Shown here piece by piece: positions 41,311-49,644 of a stretch of DNA of 64,000 nt (within the stretch, counting starts at the first letter, position 1; each line of letters starts with the position of its first letter). Source of the DNA: an uncultured Clostridia bacterium (GTDB taxonomy: Bacteria; Bacillota; Clostridia; Christensenellales; Borkfalkiaceae); the NCBI GenBank assembly GCA_947175325.1, contig CAMWME010000005.1:1-64000 (forward strand), read 5' to 3'. The notes under the pieces were generated by a model. The model worked only from the letters and a program-made list of their open reading frames with translations. It was not told where the DNA came from and made no database searches. A program made the position numbers and the translations under genes.

Positions 41311-42315
41311 ATGGTAAAGTATTTTTTCTCTGCCGCTGACGGAAAGTTGGAAAGGTCCGAAAAGTTTATAAAGAATTGCTGGGTTGACATGGTTGACCCC
41401 ACCGACGACGAGTGCGAGGACGTTGCCGCAATCACGGGCGTGCCCGAAGATATGATTAAAGCCGCATTGGACGAACAAGAGCGCGCGCGTTCGGAATTTG
41501 ACGAGGGCTGCAGCATGTTCGTCGTTGACTGCCCCATTATGGAGGAGGGCGCGAACGGCGACAGCTACACCACCCTACCCCTTTCAATAATTTATAATTC
41601 CGAGTGTATAATAACCGTTAGCCTTAAAGGCAACACCGTTTTGAAGGAGTTTATTACGGGCAGAGAGCGCGTTTTTTGCGACAAGCCCGTACATTTCGCC
41701 CTTACCTTTATGCTGAATAACGCGAAAAGGTTTTTGTACTGCCTTAAACAGATAGACAGAAAAAACCACCGCATTCAGAACGAGGTGGGCAAAAATATGA
41801 AAAACACCGAAATTATTCAGCTTTTGGATTTGCAGAACTCGCTGGTTTACTTTTCCACCTCTTTGACGGCGAACGAGAGGGTACACGCGAAGCTTTCAAA
41901 GGTTGAGGGTGTGAAGGGACACGAGGATTACGAGGACCTTTACGAAGACGTCAGCATAGAAAATAAACAAGCTATTGAAACTTGTAATATATACAAGAAT
42001 ATTTTAAGCGTTACGATGGACGCGTACGGCTCGGTTATTTCCAACAACTCAAACGACTCGATGCGTAAGCTTACGATTATAACGGTACTTCTTGCAGTGC
42101 CCACGATGATTGCGGGGTTCTGGGGAATGAATATGCCCGTACCCGGCGAAACCGGCGTAAGCTTTTTGCAGACGGGTTGGTTCTGGCTGGTGGTGTTCGG
42201 GACGGTAATACTTACTGCGGCGATTGCGCTTATTATCGTCAAGGGCAACCCGTTTAAGCGGGCAAACAAGCCGAAAAAACGGAAAAGACGGGATAAAAAA
42301 GATAAAGACGAATAA
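41311..42315 (+). CDS. corA: CorA-like Mg2+ transporter
   Basis: This 334-aa membrane protein belongs to the CorA channel family. A cytoplasmic alpha/beta and long-helix domain precedes two C-terminal helices (about residues 250-272 and 287-310), with the selectivity loop GMN in WGMNMPVPGE between them. The tail is very basic (KKRKRRDKKDKD). It would take up Mg2+ or another divalent ion. AAGGAGGG precedes the ATG. Control by the upstream attenuator is inferred. It ends at a strong terminator. Confidence 0.9.
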   Translation: MVKYFFSAADGKLERSEKFIKNCWVDMVDPTDDECEDVAAITGVPEDMIKAALDEQERARSEFDEGCSMFVVDCPIMEEGANGDSYTTLPLSIIYNSECIITVSLKGNTVLKEFITGRERVFCDKPVHFALTFMLNNAKRFLYCLKQIDRKNHRIQNEVGKNMKNTEIIQLLDLQNSLVYFSTSLTANERVHAKLSKVEGVKGHEDYEDLYEDVSIENKQAIETCNIYKNILSVTMDAYGSVISNNSNDSMRKLTIITVLLAVPTMIAGFWGMNMPVPGETGVSFLQTGWFWLVVFGTVILTAAIALIIVKGNPFKRANKPKKRKRRDKKDKDE

Positions 42316-42321
42316 TCAGAT

Positions 42322-42353
42322 GCGGAGCGGGTTTAATCCCCCTCCGCTTTTTT
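42322..42353 (+). terminator. Terminator of corA
   Basis: GCGGAGCGGG (42322-42331) pairs with the CCCCCTCCGC block (ending 42347), followed by six T. Confidence 0.85.
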
Positions 42354-42429
42354 GTTGCAAAAAAATTTAATTACAAGGTTTATTTTTGTAATTTGAGGCA
42401 ATAACAAACGTAACGAGGAGGGTTTAGCG

Positions 42430-42849
42430 ATGCGACTTGCAAGACTGCTTTTTTTGACGATATCAGCTGTATTCGTACTTATGGCAGTGGCTTTTATGCC
42501 GCAAGACTTATGCTTTGAAAGCGGCGGCACCTATACCTTCTACTGCGGAACGAGCTCGGCAGACTGCAAAATCGTAACCGTAAAAAATTTTGCAAAGGCG
42601 CAAAAGCTTTGCCTTAAAAACGTTTGCGGGGAAAGCACGGATTACGAGGACTTCGATTTGGAAAGCTTTTTAAAGAGCGTTGACGGAAAAGTCGTGTTCG
42701 AAGAAAAATTTTCGGACGGGGTCAACTACTACTGCACGGCAGATTTGCCATATTCCGTAAAACTTAACAACCAGAAGATAAATCTGCATATAGCCGTTAA
42801 GGGCAATGCGGCAAGAGTGGCTTCACCGATAATTTTCGGCGGATACTGA
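42430..42849 (+). CDS. Exported protein upstream of the spoIIQ-like gene
   Basis: This 139-aa protein has an N-terminal hydrophobic segment (LLFLTISAVFVLMAVAF) and a Cys-rich exported part (YTFYCGTSSADCKIVTV, AQKLCLKNVCG). AGGAGG-like sequence (cgaggagg) precedes the ATG. It is followed after 48 nt by the SpoIIQ-like gene, so both may be sporulation genes. A YwmB relation is possible on context, but I cannot show it. No clear family. Confidence 0.55.
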   Translation: MRLARLLFLTISAVFVLMAVAFMPQDLCFESGGTYTFYCGTSSADCKIVTVKNFAKAQKLCLKNVCGESTDYEDFDLESFLKSVDGKVVFEEKFSDGVNYYCTADLPYSVKLNNQKINLHIAVKGNAARVASPIIFGGY

Positions 42850-42897
42850 ATAAAAGGCTTAAATGCTGTCAAGAAAATATAAAAAGGAGTTAAAAAA

Positions 42898-43533
42898 ATG
42901 AAAAACAAGCAAAAAACCCAACCTACGAAGAAAAGAATATTTACGTACTACCTCATTTTGGCGGCTTGCCTTTTGGTGATTGCCGCTATAACCGTCGGTA
43001 TCGTGTTCGGCGTTAAACCCACGACCACTGGCAACCCCACCATTGACAATAGTCAGACCGAGGACCCCAAGCCCCCCGTTAAGGACCCCGAAGAGCCCAC
43101 CGTGGACACTTCTTCCAAGTATGAATTTATCACGCCCGTGAAGAACGTGGTAGTTTCTCAAGCGCAAGTATTCTGGCACAACAAGACCTTGAACATCTTC
43201 CGCTTGCATCAAGGTATGGACTTCCAGTGCAATGCGGGAACGGAAGTTCTTGCAGCCGTTGACGGCACCGTTAAAAGCGTTTACACGAACGACAGACTTT
43301 ACGGCGCCATGATAGAAATCGAGCACGCTAACGGTATTACCACCGTTTACAAGTTCGTTGAGCCCAACGAGACCTTGAGGGCGGGTGCAACGGTAAACCG
43401 CGGCGACGTTATTGCCAAGGTTGCGGCGGCAACGGGTGCCGAGAACGCGGACGGCGACCACTTGCACTTCGAGGTTTACAAAAACAACAGAATGCAGAAT
43501 CCCGACACGTATCTTAAACTGTTATCCAAATAA
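42898..43533 (+). CDS. SpoIIQ-like M23 membrane protein
   Basis: This 211-aa protein has one N-terminal membrane segment (about residues 17-42), a Pro/Asp/Thr-rich linker and a C-terminal LytM/M23 domain. HQGMD and HLHFE supply the usual H-x3-D and H-x-H metal ligands. The extended end (EVYKNNRMQNPDTYLKL) fits SpoIIQ of Bacillus and Clostridia. There it spans the forespore membrane and binds SpoIIIAH during engulfment. AAGGAG precedes the ATG. A general M23 cell wall enzyme is the alternative. Confidence 0.7.
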   Translation: MKNKQKTQPTKKRIFTYYLILAACLLVIAAITVGIVFGVKPTTTGNPTIDNSQTEDPKPPVKDPEEPTVDTSSKYEFITPVKNVVVSQAQVFWHNKTLNIFRLHQGMDFQCNAGTEVLAAVDGTVKSVYTNDRLYGAMIEIEHANGITTVYKFVEPNETLRAGATVNRGDVIAKVAAATGAENADGDHLHFEVYKNNRMQNPDTYLKLLSK

Positions 43534-43548
43534 TTTTACCCCCATTGT

Positions 43549-43585
43549 AAAGCGCCCGCCGAGATACTTTTCGGCGGGCGCTTTT
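43549..43585 (+). terminator. Terminator of the spoIIQ-like gene
   Basis: A 14-bp stem (43549-43562 with 43571-43584) with GC core and T run after it. Confidence 0.85.
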
Positions 43586-43589
43586 ATAA

Positions 43590-43768
43590 TTGTTAAATAA
43601 TAAAGAAAAATGTTAATTATGATAAAATATTACATTTAACATTTTTAAATATGTTAAGTTAACATAAATTATCTAAATTAACATAATATAGTGTTACAAA
43701 GTAACAAAATTTAAATTTTAAAATTTTTCGTAAATGTTATTGACTAACAAAAAAACCGGTGCTATACT
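43590..43768 (+). promoter_or_regulatory. Multi-site operator region and promoter of the 43801 ORF
   Basis: The motif TTAACAT or its complement ATGTTAA recurs at 43591 (TGTTAA), 43610-43616, 43636-43642, as the palindrome ATGTTAA-G-TTAACAT (43651-43665), at 43678-43684, as TGTTAC-AAA-GTAACA (43692-43706), and as ATGTTAT (43734-43740). A near-consensus promoter follows: TTGACT (43740-43745), 17 nt and TATACT (43763-43768). This looks like cooperative binding of a regulator. Confidence 0.6.
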
Positions 43769-43800
43769 TCGGGTGCAAAATGAGTTCGGGAGGTAAAAAA

Positions 43801-43893
43801 ATGATTTACGATTCATTAAACGAGCTTGACGAAAGAGTTGAAAACTACGGTGTTTCGCTTTTAAGTTACGTTGCATTGAACTGTGCAAGATAA
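43801..43893 (+). CDS. 30-aa ORF of unknown function
   Basis: ATG at 43801 opens 30 codons, MIYDSLNELDERVENYGVSL then LSYVALNCAR. GGGAGG lies 8 nt before, and a near-consensus promoter with a dense operator array precedes it. The peptide is acidic at the front and hydrophobic at the back. Its end and the next 30 nt form the short repeat also seen at 18427. Whether the peptide or the transcript matters cannot be said. Confidence 0.45.
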   Translation: MIYDSLNELDERVENYGVSLLSYVALNCAR

Positions 43894-43925
43894 GCGTTCA
43901 GCTTAACCGAGTAGCTTAATTACGA
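43889..43925 (+). repeat. Short intergenic repeat shared with 18427
   Basis: ATAAGCGTTCAGCTTAACC, then AGTA, TTAATTAC, A-rich end. It overlaps the stop of the 30-aa ORF. Confidence 0.45.
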
Positions 43926-43985
43926 AAGCTCTTAACTTTCAAAAACACAAAAGTTATAGATTTACTAAACTTTAAAATAATATAA

Positions 43986-44012
43986 GGCCGCGGCAATTTT
44001 ATTGCCGCGGCC
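43986..44012. terminator. Bidirectional terminator
   Basis: GGCCGCGGCAAT (43986-43997) mirrors ATTGCCGCGGCC (44001-44012), followed by T. It lies between the 30-aa ORF and the stop of the MocR gene. Confidence 0.85.
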
Positions 44013-44018
44013 GTTTTG

Positions 44019-45365
44019 TTAAATTTGCGATAGAATTTCGGGCGTTAACCCCGAGTAGTTGATTACGGCGCACCCCTCTACCCCCGCCATCGGCGCAAGA
44101 AGGTAATCCGAAAGGCACTTGATTTTTATTCCTCGGGCAGCGGCAACCGACTTAATTTGCCCGTCTGACTGCGCGTCGGGGAATTTGGCTATTACGTGAA
44201 GTCCGCTGCCCGTGTCAAGCACCTCACACCTTTCGGGCAAAGATGCAAGCTTTTTCAAAAGCGCGCCGTGGACCGTTCGGTAGTAGTTTTTTAATCGGTT
44301 TAGGTGCCGCTCGAAGTAGCCGCCGTCAAGCATTTTAGCGAGCGCCTTTTGCTCGAACAGCGGCACGAAGCTTGCCGACGAGGAAAAGATTTGTAAAAAC
44401 CTATCGTACAGCGCGGGCGGAAGGACCATGTAGCCCATTCTCATTGACGGCGCAAGGCTTTTGGAGAAGGTGTTCATATAGATTACTTTTTCGGGGCACA
44501 GCCCGCACATACACTGCAAGGGCTTACCCGTTAGGCGGAACTCGCTGTCGTACTCGTCCTCAATGACGTAGCCGCCGCTTCGCTTTGCCCACTCGATAAG
44601 GCGCGAGCGGGCGGAAACGGGCATTACCGCGCCCGTGGGGAACTGGTGGGACGGCGAAACGTGAGCAACGTGCGCTTCGCTTTTTTCAAGAACGGAAACG
44701 TCGATACCCGTATCTGTGACGCCTACGGGAAGGCAGCGTGCGCCGTTCAAAGCGTAGGTAGAAGAAATTTTACCGTAGCCCGGGTTTTCAACGGCGTAAA
44801 GCTTATCCCGCCCGAGAAGCTGAACTATAACGCCGTACAGATGCTCTGCGCCCGCGCCTACGACGATATAGCGCGGGTCCACGTCTATCCCGCGCGAGCG
44901 GTAAAGATACGCCGCCACGGCGCTTTTAAGCCCCTTGTCGCCGTCGCACGGAACGCGCTCCAAAAGATGCTCGCCGCAGTCTGACAAAACCGAGCGTATA
45001 AGCCGCGCCCATACCGAAAACGGGAACATATTCGGGGGGGTATTGCCGTGGACGAGGTCAATTTTGAAGTTTTCTTCTTGCTCGATTTCTGTATAATTTG
45101 AGGCGGCTTTGCGTTCTTCTTTAAGCCCCTCCGCCACCTTTTCGGCGTAGAAGCCGCTGCGCTCCTTCGAGCGGATATAGCCCTCGGCAAGCAGCTGGTC
45201 GTAGGCAAGTTGAACGGTTACGACGCTTACGCCAAGCTCAGCGGCGAATGCGCGCTTGGAAGGGAGCCTCTCCCCCGCCTTTATTTTACCGCGCAAAATA
45301 TCGTCGCGCACGCAAGAATATAACGTGTAGTATTTGTTTTTACCTTTTAAGTCGTAGTTGTACAT
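44019..45365 (-). CDS. MocR/PdxR-family regulator (GntR HTH + aminotransferase-like domain)
   Basis: This 448-aa protein has a GntR winged-helix domain (about residues 10-77, LPSKRAFAAELGVSVVTVQL) joined to a class I aminotransferase-like PLP domain. Its Lys is in NTFSKSLAPSMRMG and the cofactor ring Asp lies in the EDEYDSEFR segment. Such MocR proteins sense pyridoxal phosphate or amino-compound ligands. It is divergent from an ECF S component; many MocR regulators control vitamin B6 genes, so the two probably form a B6 uptake switch. Confidence 0.85.
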   Translation of the reverse strand: MYNYDLKGKNKYYTLYSCVRDDILRGKIKAGERLPSKRAFAAELGVSVVTVQLAYDQLLAEGYIRSKERSGFYAEKVAEGLKEERKAASNYTEIEQEENFKIDLVHGNTPPNMFPFSVWARLIRSVLSDCGEHLLERVPCDGDKGLKSAVAAYLYRSRGIDVDPRYIVVGAGAEHLYGVIVQLLGRDKLYAVENPGYGKISSTYALNGARCLPVGVTDTGIDVSVLEKSEAHVAHVSPSHQFPTGAVMPVSARSRLIEWAKRSGGYVIEDEYDSEFRLTGKPLQCMCGLCPEKVIYMNTFSKSLAPSMRMGYMVLPPALYDRFLQIFSSSASFVPLFEQKALAKMLDGGYFERHLNRLKNYYRTVHGALLKKLASLPERCEVLDTGSGLHVIAKFPDAQSDGQIKSVAAARGIKIKCLSDYLLAPMAGVEGCAVINYSGLTPEILSQI

Positions 45366-45418
45366 ATCTGGTATTATAAAATTATATTAAATTGATTATT
45401 CTAATAACACCAAACGGT

Positions 45419-45427
45419 TGATATAAT
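45419..45427 (+). promoter_or_regulatory. Extended -10 promoter of the ECF S component gene
   Basis: TG-A-TATAAT (TG 45419-45420, box 45422-45427) without a -35 at normal distance. It stands 10 nt before the ATG, so the leader would be only about 4 nt. A weak AGG is at 45428. Confidence 0.45.
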
Positions 45428-45437
45428 AGGTAACGCT

Positions 45438-46112
45438 ATGGTTAAAAACAAAAAGAAAAAAGTTTTATTTACCACTAAGTGGCTGACTTATACTGCGCTA
45501 ATGACCGCGCTTGTGGTTGCAACGGGGTACATACCGGGGATACCCGTGCTTACGGGCAAAATCTATTGGTGCGACTTTGCCATATACACAGCCGCGTATA
45601 TTTTGGACCCGTTGGCGGCGACGATAGTCGGCGGTATAGGAACGACGTTTTTCGATTTGTTCGGAATAAACGGCACGGCGTACAACGCAATACCATCGCT
45701 TATAATTCACGGTATGCAAGGGCTGTTTGCTTCTTTGATTTTTATGGTATTGAAGAAGTATTTCAATAAGGCGGACAGCAACAAGCGTGAGGGTGTAATT
45801 GCCGTTATTTCAAGCATATTGCCGGCCCTTTGGGTAATTTTAGGCTATTTTATAAAGCGTATAACGTGGGAAACTCTTGCACCCGAAGTTGCCGTTTTGA
45901 AGATGCCCGCAAACGTTTTACAAGAAATTATCGGCATCACCGTTGCGATTATAATATGTTACGTATGCAGATTTAAACGACAGCTTAAACGCGCCCACCT
46001 TTTGCCCGATTTTAAGGGTGAGATTTTAGATAAGGGTGAAAAGGTTGAAGCCGTGAATACGGAAAGCAATAACTTGACAACCCAAGATACTGACGAGAAT
46101 ACAGAGAATTAG
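45438..46112 (+). CDS. ECF transporter S component, likely vitamin B6 (PdxU-like)
   Basis: This 224-aa membrane protein has five to six helices and the S-component front end (TKWLTYTALMTALVVATGYIP), followed by GGIGTTFFDLFGINGTAYNA, typical of vitamin-binding S components. The Asn/Thr-rich acidic tail is cytosolic. Energy-coupling partners (EcfA/T) are not in the window. Divergent from a MocR regulator, which points to pyridoxine, but other vitamins are possible. Confidence 0.75.
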   Translation: MVKNKKKKVLFTTKWLTYTALMTALVVATGYIPGIPVLTGKIYWCDFAIYTAAYILDPLAATIVGGIGTTFFDLFGINGTAYNAIPSLIIHGMQGLFASLIFMVLKKYFNKADSNKREGVIAVISSILPALWVILGYFIKRITWETLAPEVAVLKMPANVLQEIIGITVAIIICYVCRFKRQLKRAHLLPDFKGEILDKGEKVEAVNTESNNLTTQDTDENTEN

Positions 46113-46124
46113 TTTTATTTTAAA

Positions 46125-46155
46125 AGCCCCGCGGCGGTTGCCGCGGGGCTCTTTT
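46125..46155. terminator. Bidirectional terminator
   Basis: AGCCCCGCGGC (46125-46135) mirrors GCCGCGGGGCT (46140-46150). It lies between the ECF and ddl gene ends. Confidence 0.85.
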
Positions 46156-46156
46156 A

Positions 46157-47266
46157 TTAGTCGTTGCTGCGTTTACTACCCTTTAAAGAGTTGGAAGAAA
46201 TGTTTTCAAGTATCCCCGTATGGAGAAGTTTTTTGGTCTTTTTCAGTTTATAATCATCCACCGCTTGCTCGATAACGGCGTTTAATACGGCGAAAAAGTC
46301 CTTAAAACCGCTTGAAAGCAGATAATACGACAGCGAGCCCGGAACGGTGTTCACCTCGCTTAAATAGACCTCGCCGCCACTGATTATGTAATCGAATCGG
46401 ACGATGCCGCGCATATTTAAATCGGAATAAACCTTGCGGGTAGTATCCTTTATTAGTTTAGCAGTTTCTGCGGGAATGTCGGCGGGAAGAACGCTTTTGC
46501 CTCCGCCTTGGTACTTATCCTCAAAGCTTAGGATATCGCCGCCCGAGATGGCCTCCTCACACTCAGAAGTTACGACTTCGCCGCCGTGAAAGTATGCGGC
46601 GCAATTTATTTCGCGGCGGTTTTCAAGATACTTTTCAACTATTACCGCGCTATCGTAAATTAAAGCAGTTTGCACGGCGGATTGCAACTGTTTGAGGTCG
46701 TTTACCTTTTCTATGCCTATGCTCGAACCGAGGGTTACGGGCTTAACGATAAGCGGAAACTGCGGCATATTATGGGGACAATCGACTTCTTCAAGGGTTT
46801 TTATATATATGTATTCCGCCGTTTTTACGCCCAAAGCCGACAAAATGAGCTTGGTTAAATACTTATCCATAAACAGCGAGGATTCGAAAATACCGGCGCT
46901 TGCAAGGGGTATATCCGCAATTTCAAAAAGCCCGCTGACGGCGCCCCCCTCACCCGTGCCGCCGTGGCAACAGTTGAGTGCGGCGTCCGCTTTTATGAAC
47001 TTTTTCATTCTGCCCTTTTTATTGAAAAGGTACACCCCGCCGTTTGCAACTACTGCTTTGGGGAAGGTGCGGAAAGTATCGGTTTTAAAGTTATTTACGT
47101 CGGCAAGCTGCGGCGAGCAATAGGTTGAACCGTCTTGCGCGATATACACGGGAATTACCGTGTGCCCGCCGTTTTTTAAAATATTTGCCGCCATAGTGCC
47201 CGTGATGACGGACACCTCGTTCTCGTTAGATACGCCGCCGAACACGACGATTATATTTTTTGACAT
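46157..47266 (-). CDS. ddl: D-alanine--D-alanine ligase
   Basis: This 369-aa ATP-grasp enzyme joins two D-Ala for peptidoglycan. It begins NIIVVFGGVSNENEVSV and has GGTGEGGAVSG, the grasp strand VKPVTLGSSIG, EVNTVPGS near the end and the metal-site EKYL. A basic tail (KKTKKLLHT) follows the domain. It is the last gene of the tsaE-to-ddl run; the D-Ala-D-Ala product is the substrate of the neighbouring murF. Confidence 0.93.
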   Translation of the reverse strand: MSKNIIVVFGGVSNENEVSVITGTMAANILKNGGHTVIPVYIAQDGSTYCSPQLADVNNFKTDTFRTFPKAVVANGGVYLFNKKGRMKKFIKADAALNCCHGGTGEGGAVSGLFEIADIPLASAGIFESSLFMDKYLTKLILSALGVKTAEYIYIKTLEEVDCPHNMPQFPLIVKPVTLGSSIGIEKVNDLKQLQSAVQTALIYDSAVIVEKYLENRREINCAAYFHGGEVVTSECEEAISGGDILSFEDKYQGGGKSVLPADIPAETAKLIKDTTRKVYSDLNMRGIVRFDYIISGGEVYLSEVNTVPGSLSYYLLSSGFKDFFAVLNAVIEQAVDDYKLKKTKKLLHTGILENISSNSLKGSKRSND

Positions 47267-47328
47267 AAAAAATCACCTCCGCTAGTTTCTTTAGCTTTGG
47301 TGTTTTTTTAAGCCTATTTTATTCGTTT

Positions 47329-48921
47329 TTAATATATATCGGGTAAATCGTTGAGGAAAAGCACCGTATCGCCGTCTTGAAGAATGGTTTTAAGTTCCTC
47401 TTGTGCGGCGTTAAGCGTAGGAACGACTTTAAGCGTAGAAGCCTCGCCGCCATTTGCAAGATAACCGTTTTTTACGGGTGTGATTAACGTTTCGCCGACG
47501 AGGATAACGAAGTCAAGCCCGACGAGCTGCTCGCCCAAGCGGGTGTTTTCTTCTTCCTCTAAGACGCCGAGTTCGACGAGTCCGGGCGTTACTACGATTT
47601 TTCTGCCCCCGAAACTTCTTAAAACTTCCAAAGCCGCCGCCGCGCCCTTGACGTTGGAATTGTAACCGTCGTCAAGAATGTTTACGCCGCCCGACTTTAT
47701 AAGCTGAAGTCTGTGCTCGATAAAGTCGACCCCGTCGATAGCCGCAACTATTTCCTCTGCGGTCATACCTAAATTATATGCAACTTGCGCGGAAATTGCT
47801 ACGTTTTCAACCGAGTGCTTACCTAAAAGGCGCGTATGCGCTTTATATGCTTTGCCGCCCAAATTGATAGTAAAAGTACTGCCTTCCGCGTTACAAACTA
47901 TATCTGAAACGCACTCTAAACAGCAATTGTCCCCCGAATATGCCTCAAATAACGAGGAACAGTCGGGTGAAATGAAGTATTTAGCGCCGCCCGCCAAAAT
48001 TTCACTTTTGGCTTTGATTACGTTTTCGATACTGCCGAAGCTTTCAAGGTGCTGGGGGCAAATTCCGGTGATTACCGCAATATCCGGCGGGCAGAATTCA
48101 CAAAGCTCTGCAATGTCGCCGACGTGGCGCGCGCCCATTTCCGCAATAAAAATATCGTAATCTTTTAAATCGTTGTTGTTGATTGAAAGGGCAAGCCCCA
48201 TAGGAGTGTTGTGGGAACGGGGCGTTGAAAGCACGCGGTATTTCTTAGAAAGGATATCCGTGAGAATTATTTTGCAGCTGGTTTTGCCGTAGCTGCCCGT
48301 TATGCCTATTACTTTAATATCGGAATTAGCAAGCTTTGCTTTTGCCTTTTTGACGAAGGTCTTGTTGTGGGGCACCTCGTAAATCTTATCAATTAAATTC
48401 GCAATTAGCGCTATCGGGAACATTAAAAGCGGGAACACCGACAGCGGGCAATACCTAAGCGTAGTGAAAACGTGGTTGCCCCAAACGCTGTCCCCAAAGT
48501 TTAAAAGACAGATTGCAAGGTAGGAAATAATCGCATTTACAAGCACCAAAACGACGAAAAGGCGTTTTAAGCGTGGCGTGAAGGTCAAAGGCGTTCGAAG
48601 CGCAACCCTATTATCCGCCCAAATAAACACGGAAAAGAAGATTATATACGACGCAAAGCCGATTACCGCCGACCATTCACCCGCAAAAGAAAAGCTGAGG
48701 GAAATGACGGCGCACGAAAGGGCGCATAAAAGCGTTAACAGCACGTGTCTGCCGAAAACGAGGTTGCCCTTTTTGTGCGACCATTTTATAAGGCGCGTGC
48801 CGCTGTAGCCCGACGACTGCAATATTCCGAGCAGTCTGTAAAAACAGCCGCTGAAAAGAAGTGAAAACACGACGGCGCACAGCACGCATTCAATTGTCTT
48901 TGGAACCGAAATGAAAAACAT
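47329..48921 (-). CDS. murF: MurF-type ligase with an N-terminal membrane domain
   Basis: This 530-aa protein has about 190 residues of membrane domain with four to five hydrophobic helices (LLTLLCALSCAVISLSFSF, LFVVLVLVNAIISYLAICLL). A Mur ligase domain follows: the P-loop GITGSYGKTSCK, AEMGARHVGDI, EHRLQLI and DDGYNSN marks of MurF. Classic MurF is soluble, about 450 aa, and lacks the membrane part but has an N-terminal substrate domain, which here seems absent or replaced. It would add D-Ala-D-Ala to the UDP-MurNAc-tripeptide, close to the membrane. It starts 1 nt from the end of the hydrolase gene. Contains a copy of the dispersed motif. Confidence 0.8.
   Translation of the reverse strand: MFFISVPKTIECVLCAVVFSLLFSGCFYRLLGILQSSGYSGTRLIKWSHKKGNLVFGRHVLLTLLCALSCAVISLSFSFAGEWSAVIGFASYIIFFSVFIWADNRVALRTPLTFTPRLKRLFVVLVLVNAIISYLAICLLNFGDSVWGNHVFTTLRYCPLSVFPLLMFPIALIANLIDKIYEVPHNKTFVKKAKAKLANSDIKVIGITGSYGKTSCKIILTDILSKKYRVLSTPRSHNTPMGLALSINNNDLKDYDIFIAEMGARHVGDIAELCEFCPPDIAVITGICPQHLESFGSIENVIKAKSEILAGGAKYFISPDCSSLFEAYSGDNCCLECVSDIVCNAEGSTFTINLGGKAYKAHTRLLGKHSVENVAISAQVAYNLGMTAEEIVAAIDGVDFIEHRLQLIKSGGVNILDDGYNSNVKGAAAALEVLRSFGGRKIVVTPGLVELGVLEEEENTRLGEQLVGLDFVILVGETLITPVKNGYLANGGEASTLKVVPTLNAAQEELKTILQDGDTVLFLNDLPDIY
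47929..47954 (+). repeat. Dispersed 26-bp motif, inside murF
   Basis: GTCCCCCGAATATGC, CTC, AAATAACG. Right half is exact. Antisense to the gene. Confidence 0.6.
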
Positions 48922-49643
48922 TATCTCTCCGTTAAAAATTCGAACAGCTTAAAATTGAATTCTTGGGGACGTTCTGAAAAACAGAAATGCCCGCCCTCCA
49001 TTATATCGAGCGTACTATTGGGAATAAGCGAATTGAAGGTTGCTCCTTCTTCTGTCGGGGGCGTGACCGTATCGTCCTTGCCGTATATTAATAAGGTAGG
49101 AACGGATATCTTTGAGGCGCAGCCCTTTAAATCTTCGTTGACGATTTTTTTAAAGCTTTGCTTCATCAACGGCGAAAGTGATTTATACTCTTCACTTCCG
49201 AAGTGCTTTTCCGCGAACCTCGGAAACAGCTTTTTTACCCGCCGATAACGCGTTATTTGGCGCATATATTGGGGTGTACGGGGTTTTACGAGCCCAGCGC
49301 CGCCCGTTATGACTAGCTTTTTTATCCGCGTATTTTCAACTGAAAAAAGCTTTAGGGCAACCCTTGCGCCGAACGAATGGGCTAAAACGTACGGGCACTT
49401 TAAACCCGCTTGGTCCATAAATTTTAAAAGCCAGTCCGCGTATTCTTTTACGCCCCACGCCTCTTCACAAGGCTCGCTTGCGCCGAAGCACGGGAAGTCC
49501 ACCGCAGTTACGCAGAAGTAGTTTTTTAAGAAATTTATCTGATAGTAAAAGCTTTCCTTTTTAGAACCGTAGCCGTGCAGAAGAAGTATATCTTCCCCCA
49601 CGCCGCATCTTGAAAAGGATACGAATTTACCGTCTATAAAAAT
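48921..49643 (-). CDS. Alpha/beta hydrolase
   Basis: This hydrolase of about 240 aa has the oxyanion motif LLLHGYGSK, nucleophile Ser in AHSFGAR, the acid in LLIYGKDDTVTPP and a late His in GGHFCFSERP. I place the start at ATT (49643-49641): AAGGAG (49654-49649) stands before it, overlapping the rimI end. The reading FIDGKFVSFSRCGVG in front of LLLHGYG is the usual first strand of this fold. The GTG at 49601 would cut that strand off. ATT as start codon is rare. Substrate unknown. It lies between rimI and murF. Confidence 0.75.
   Translation of the reverse strand: MFIDGKFVSFSRCGVGEDILLLHGYGSKKESFYYQINFLKNYFCVTAVDFPCFGASEPCEEAWGVKEYADWLLKFMDQAGLKCPYVLAHSFGARVALKLFSVENTRIKKLVITGGAGLVKPRTPQYMRQITRYRRVKKLFPRFAEKHFGSEEYKSLSPLMKQSFKKIVNEDLKGCASKISVPTLLIYGKDDTVTPPTEEGATFNSLIPNSTLDIMEGGHFCFSERPQEFNFKLFEFLTER
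49251..49276 (-). repeat. Dispersed 26-bp motif, inside the hydrolase gene
   Basis: On the minus strand CACCCCAATATATGC, GCC, AAATAACG. Right half and ATATATGC exact. Same sense as its gene. Confidence 0.6.
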
Positions 49644-49644
49644 G

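Noticed and set aside
43801..43893. Toxin of a type I toxin-antitoxin pair as an explanation for the 30-aa ORF.
   Set aside because: The peptide lacks a membrane-spanning segment with charged ends, and no antisense promoter was found.
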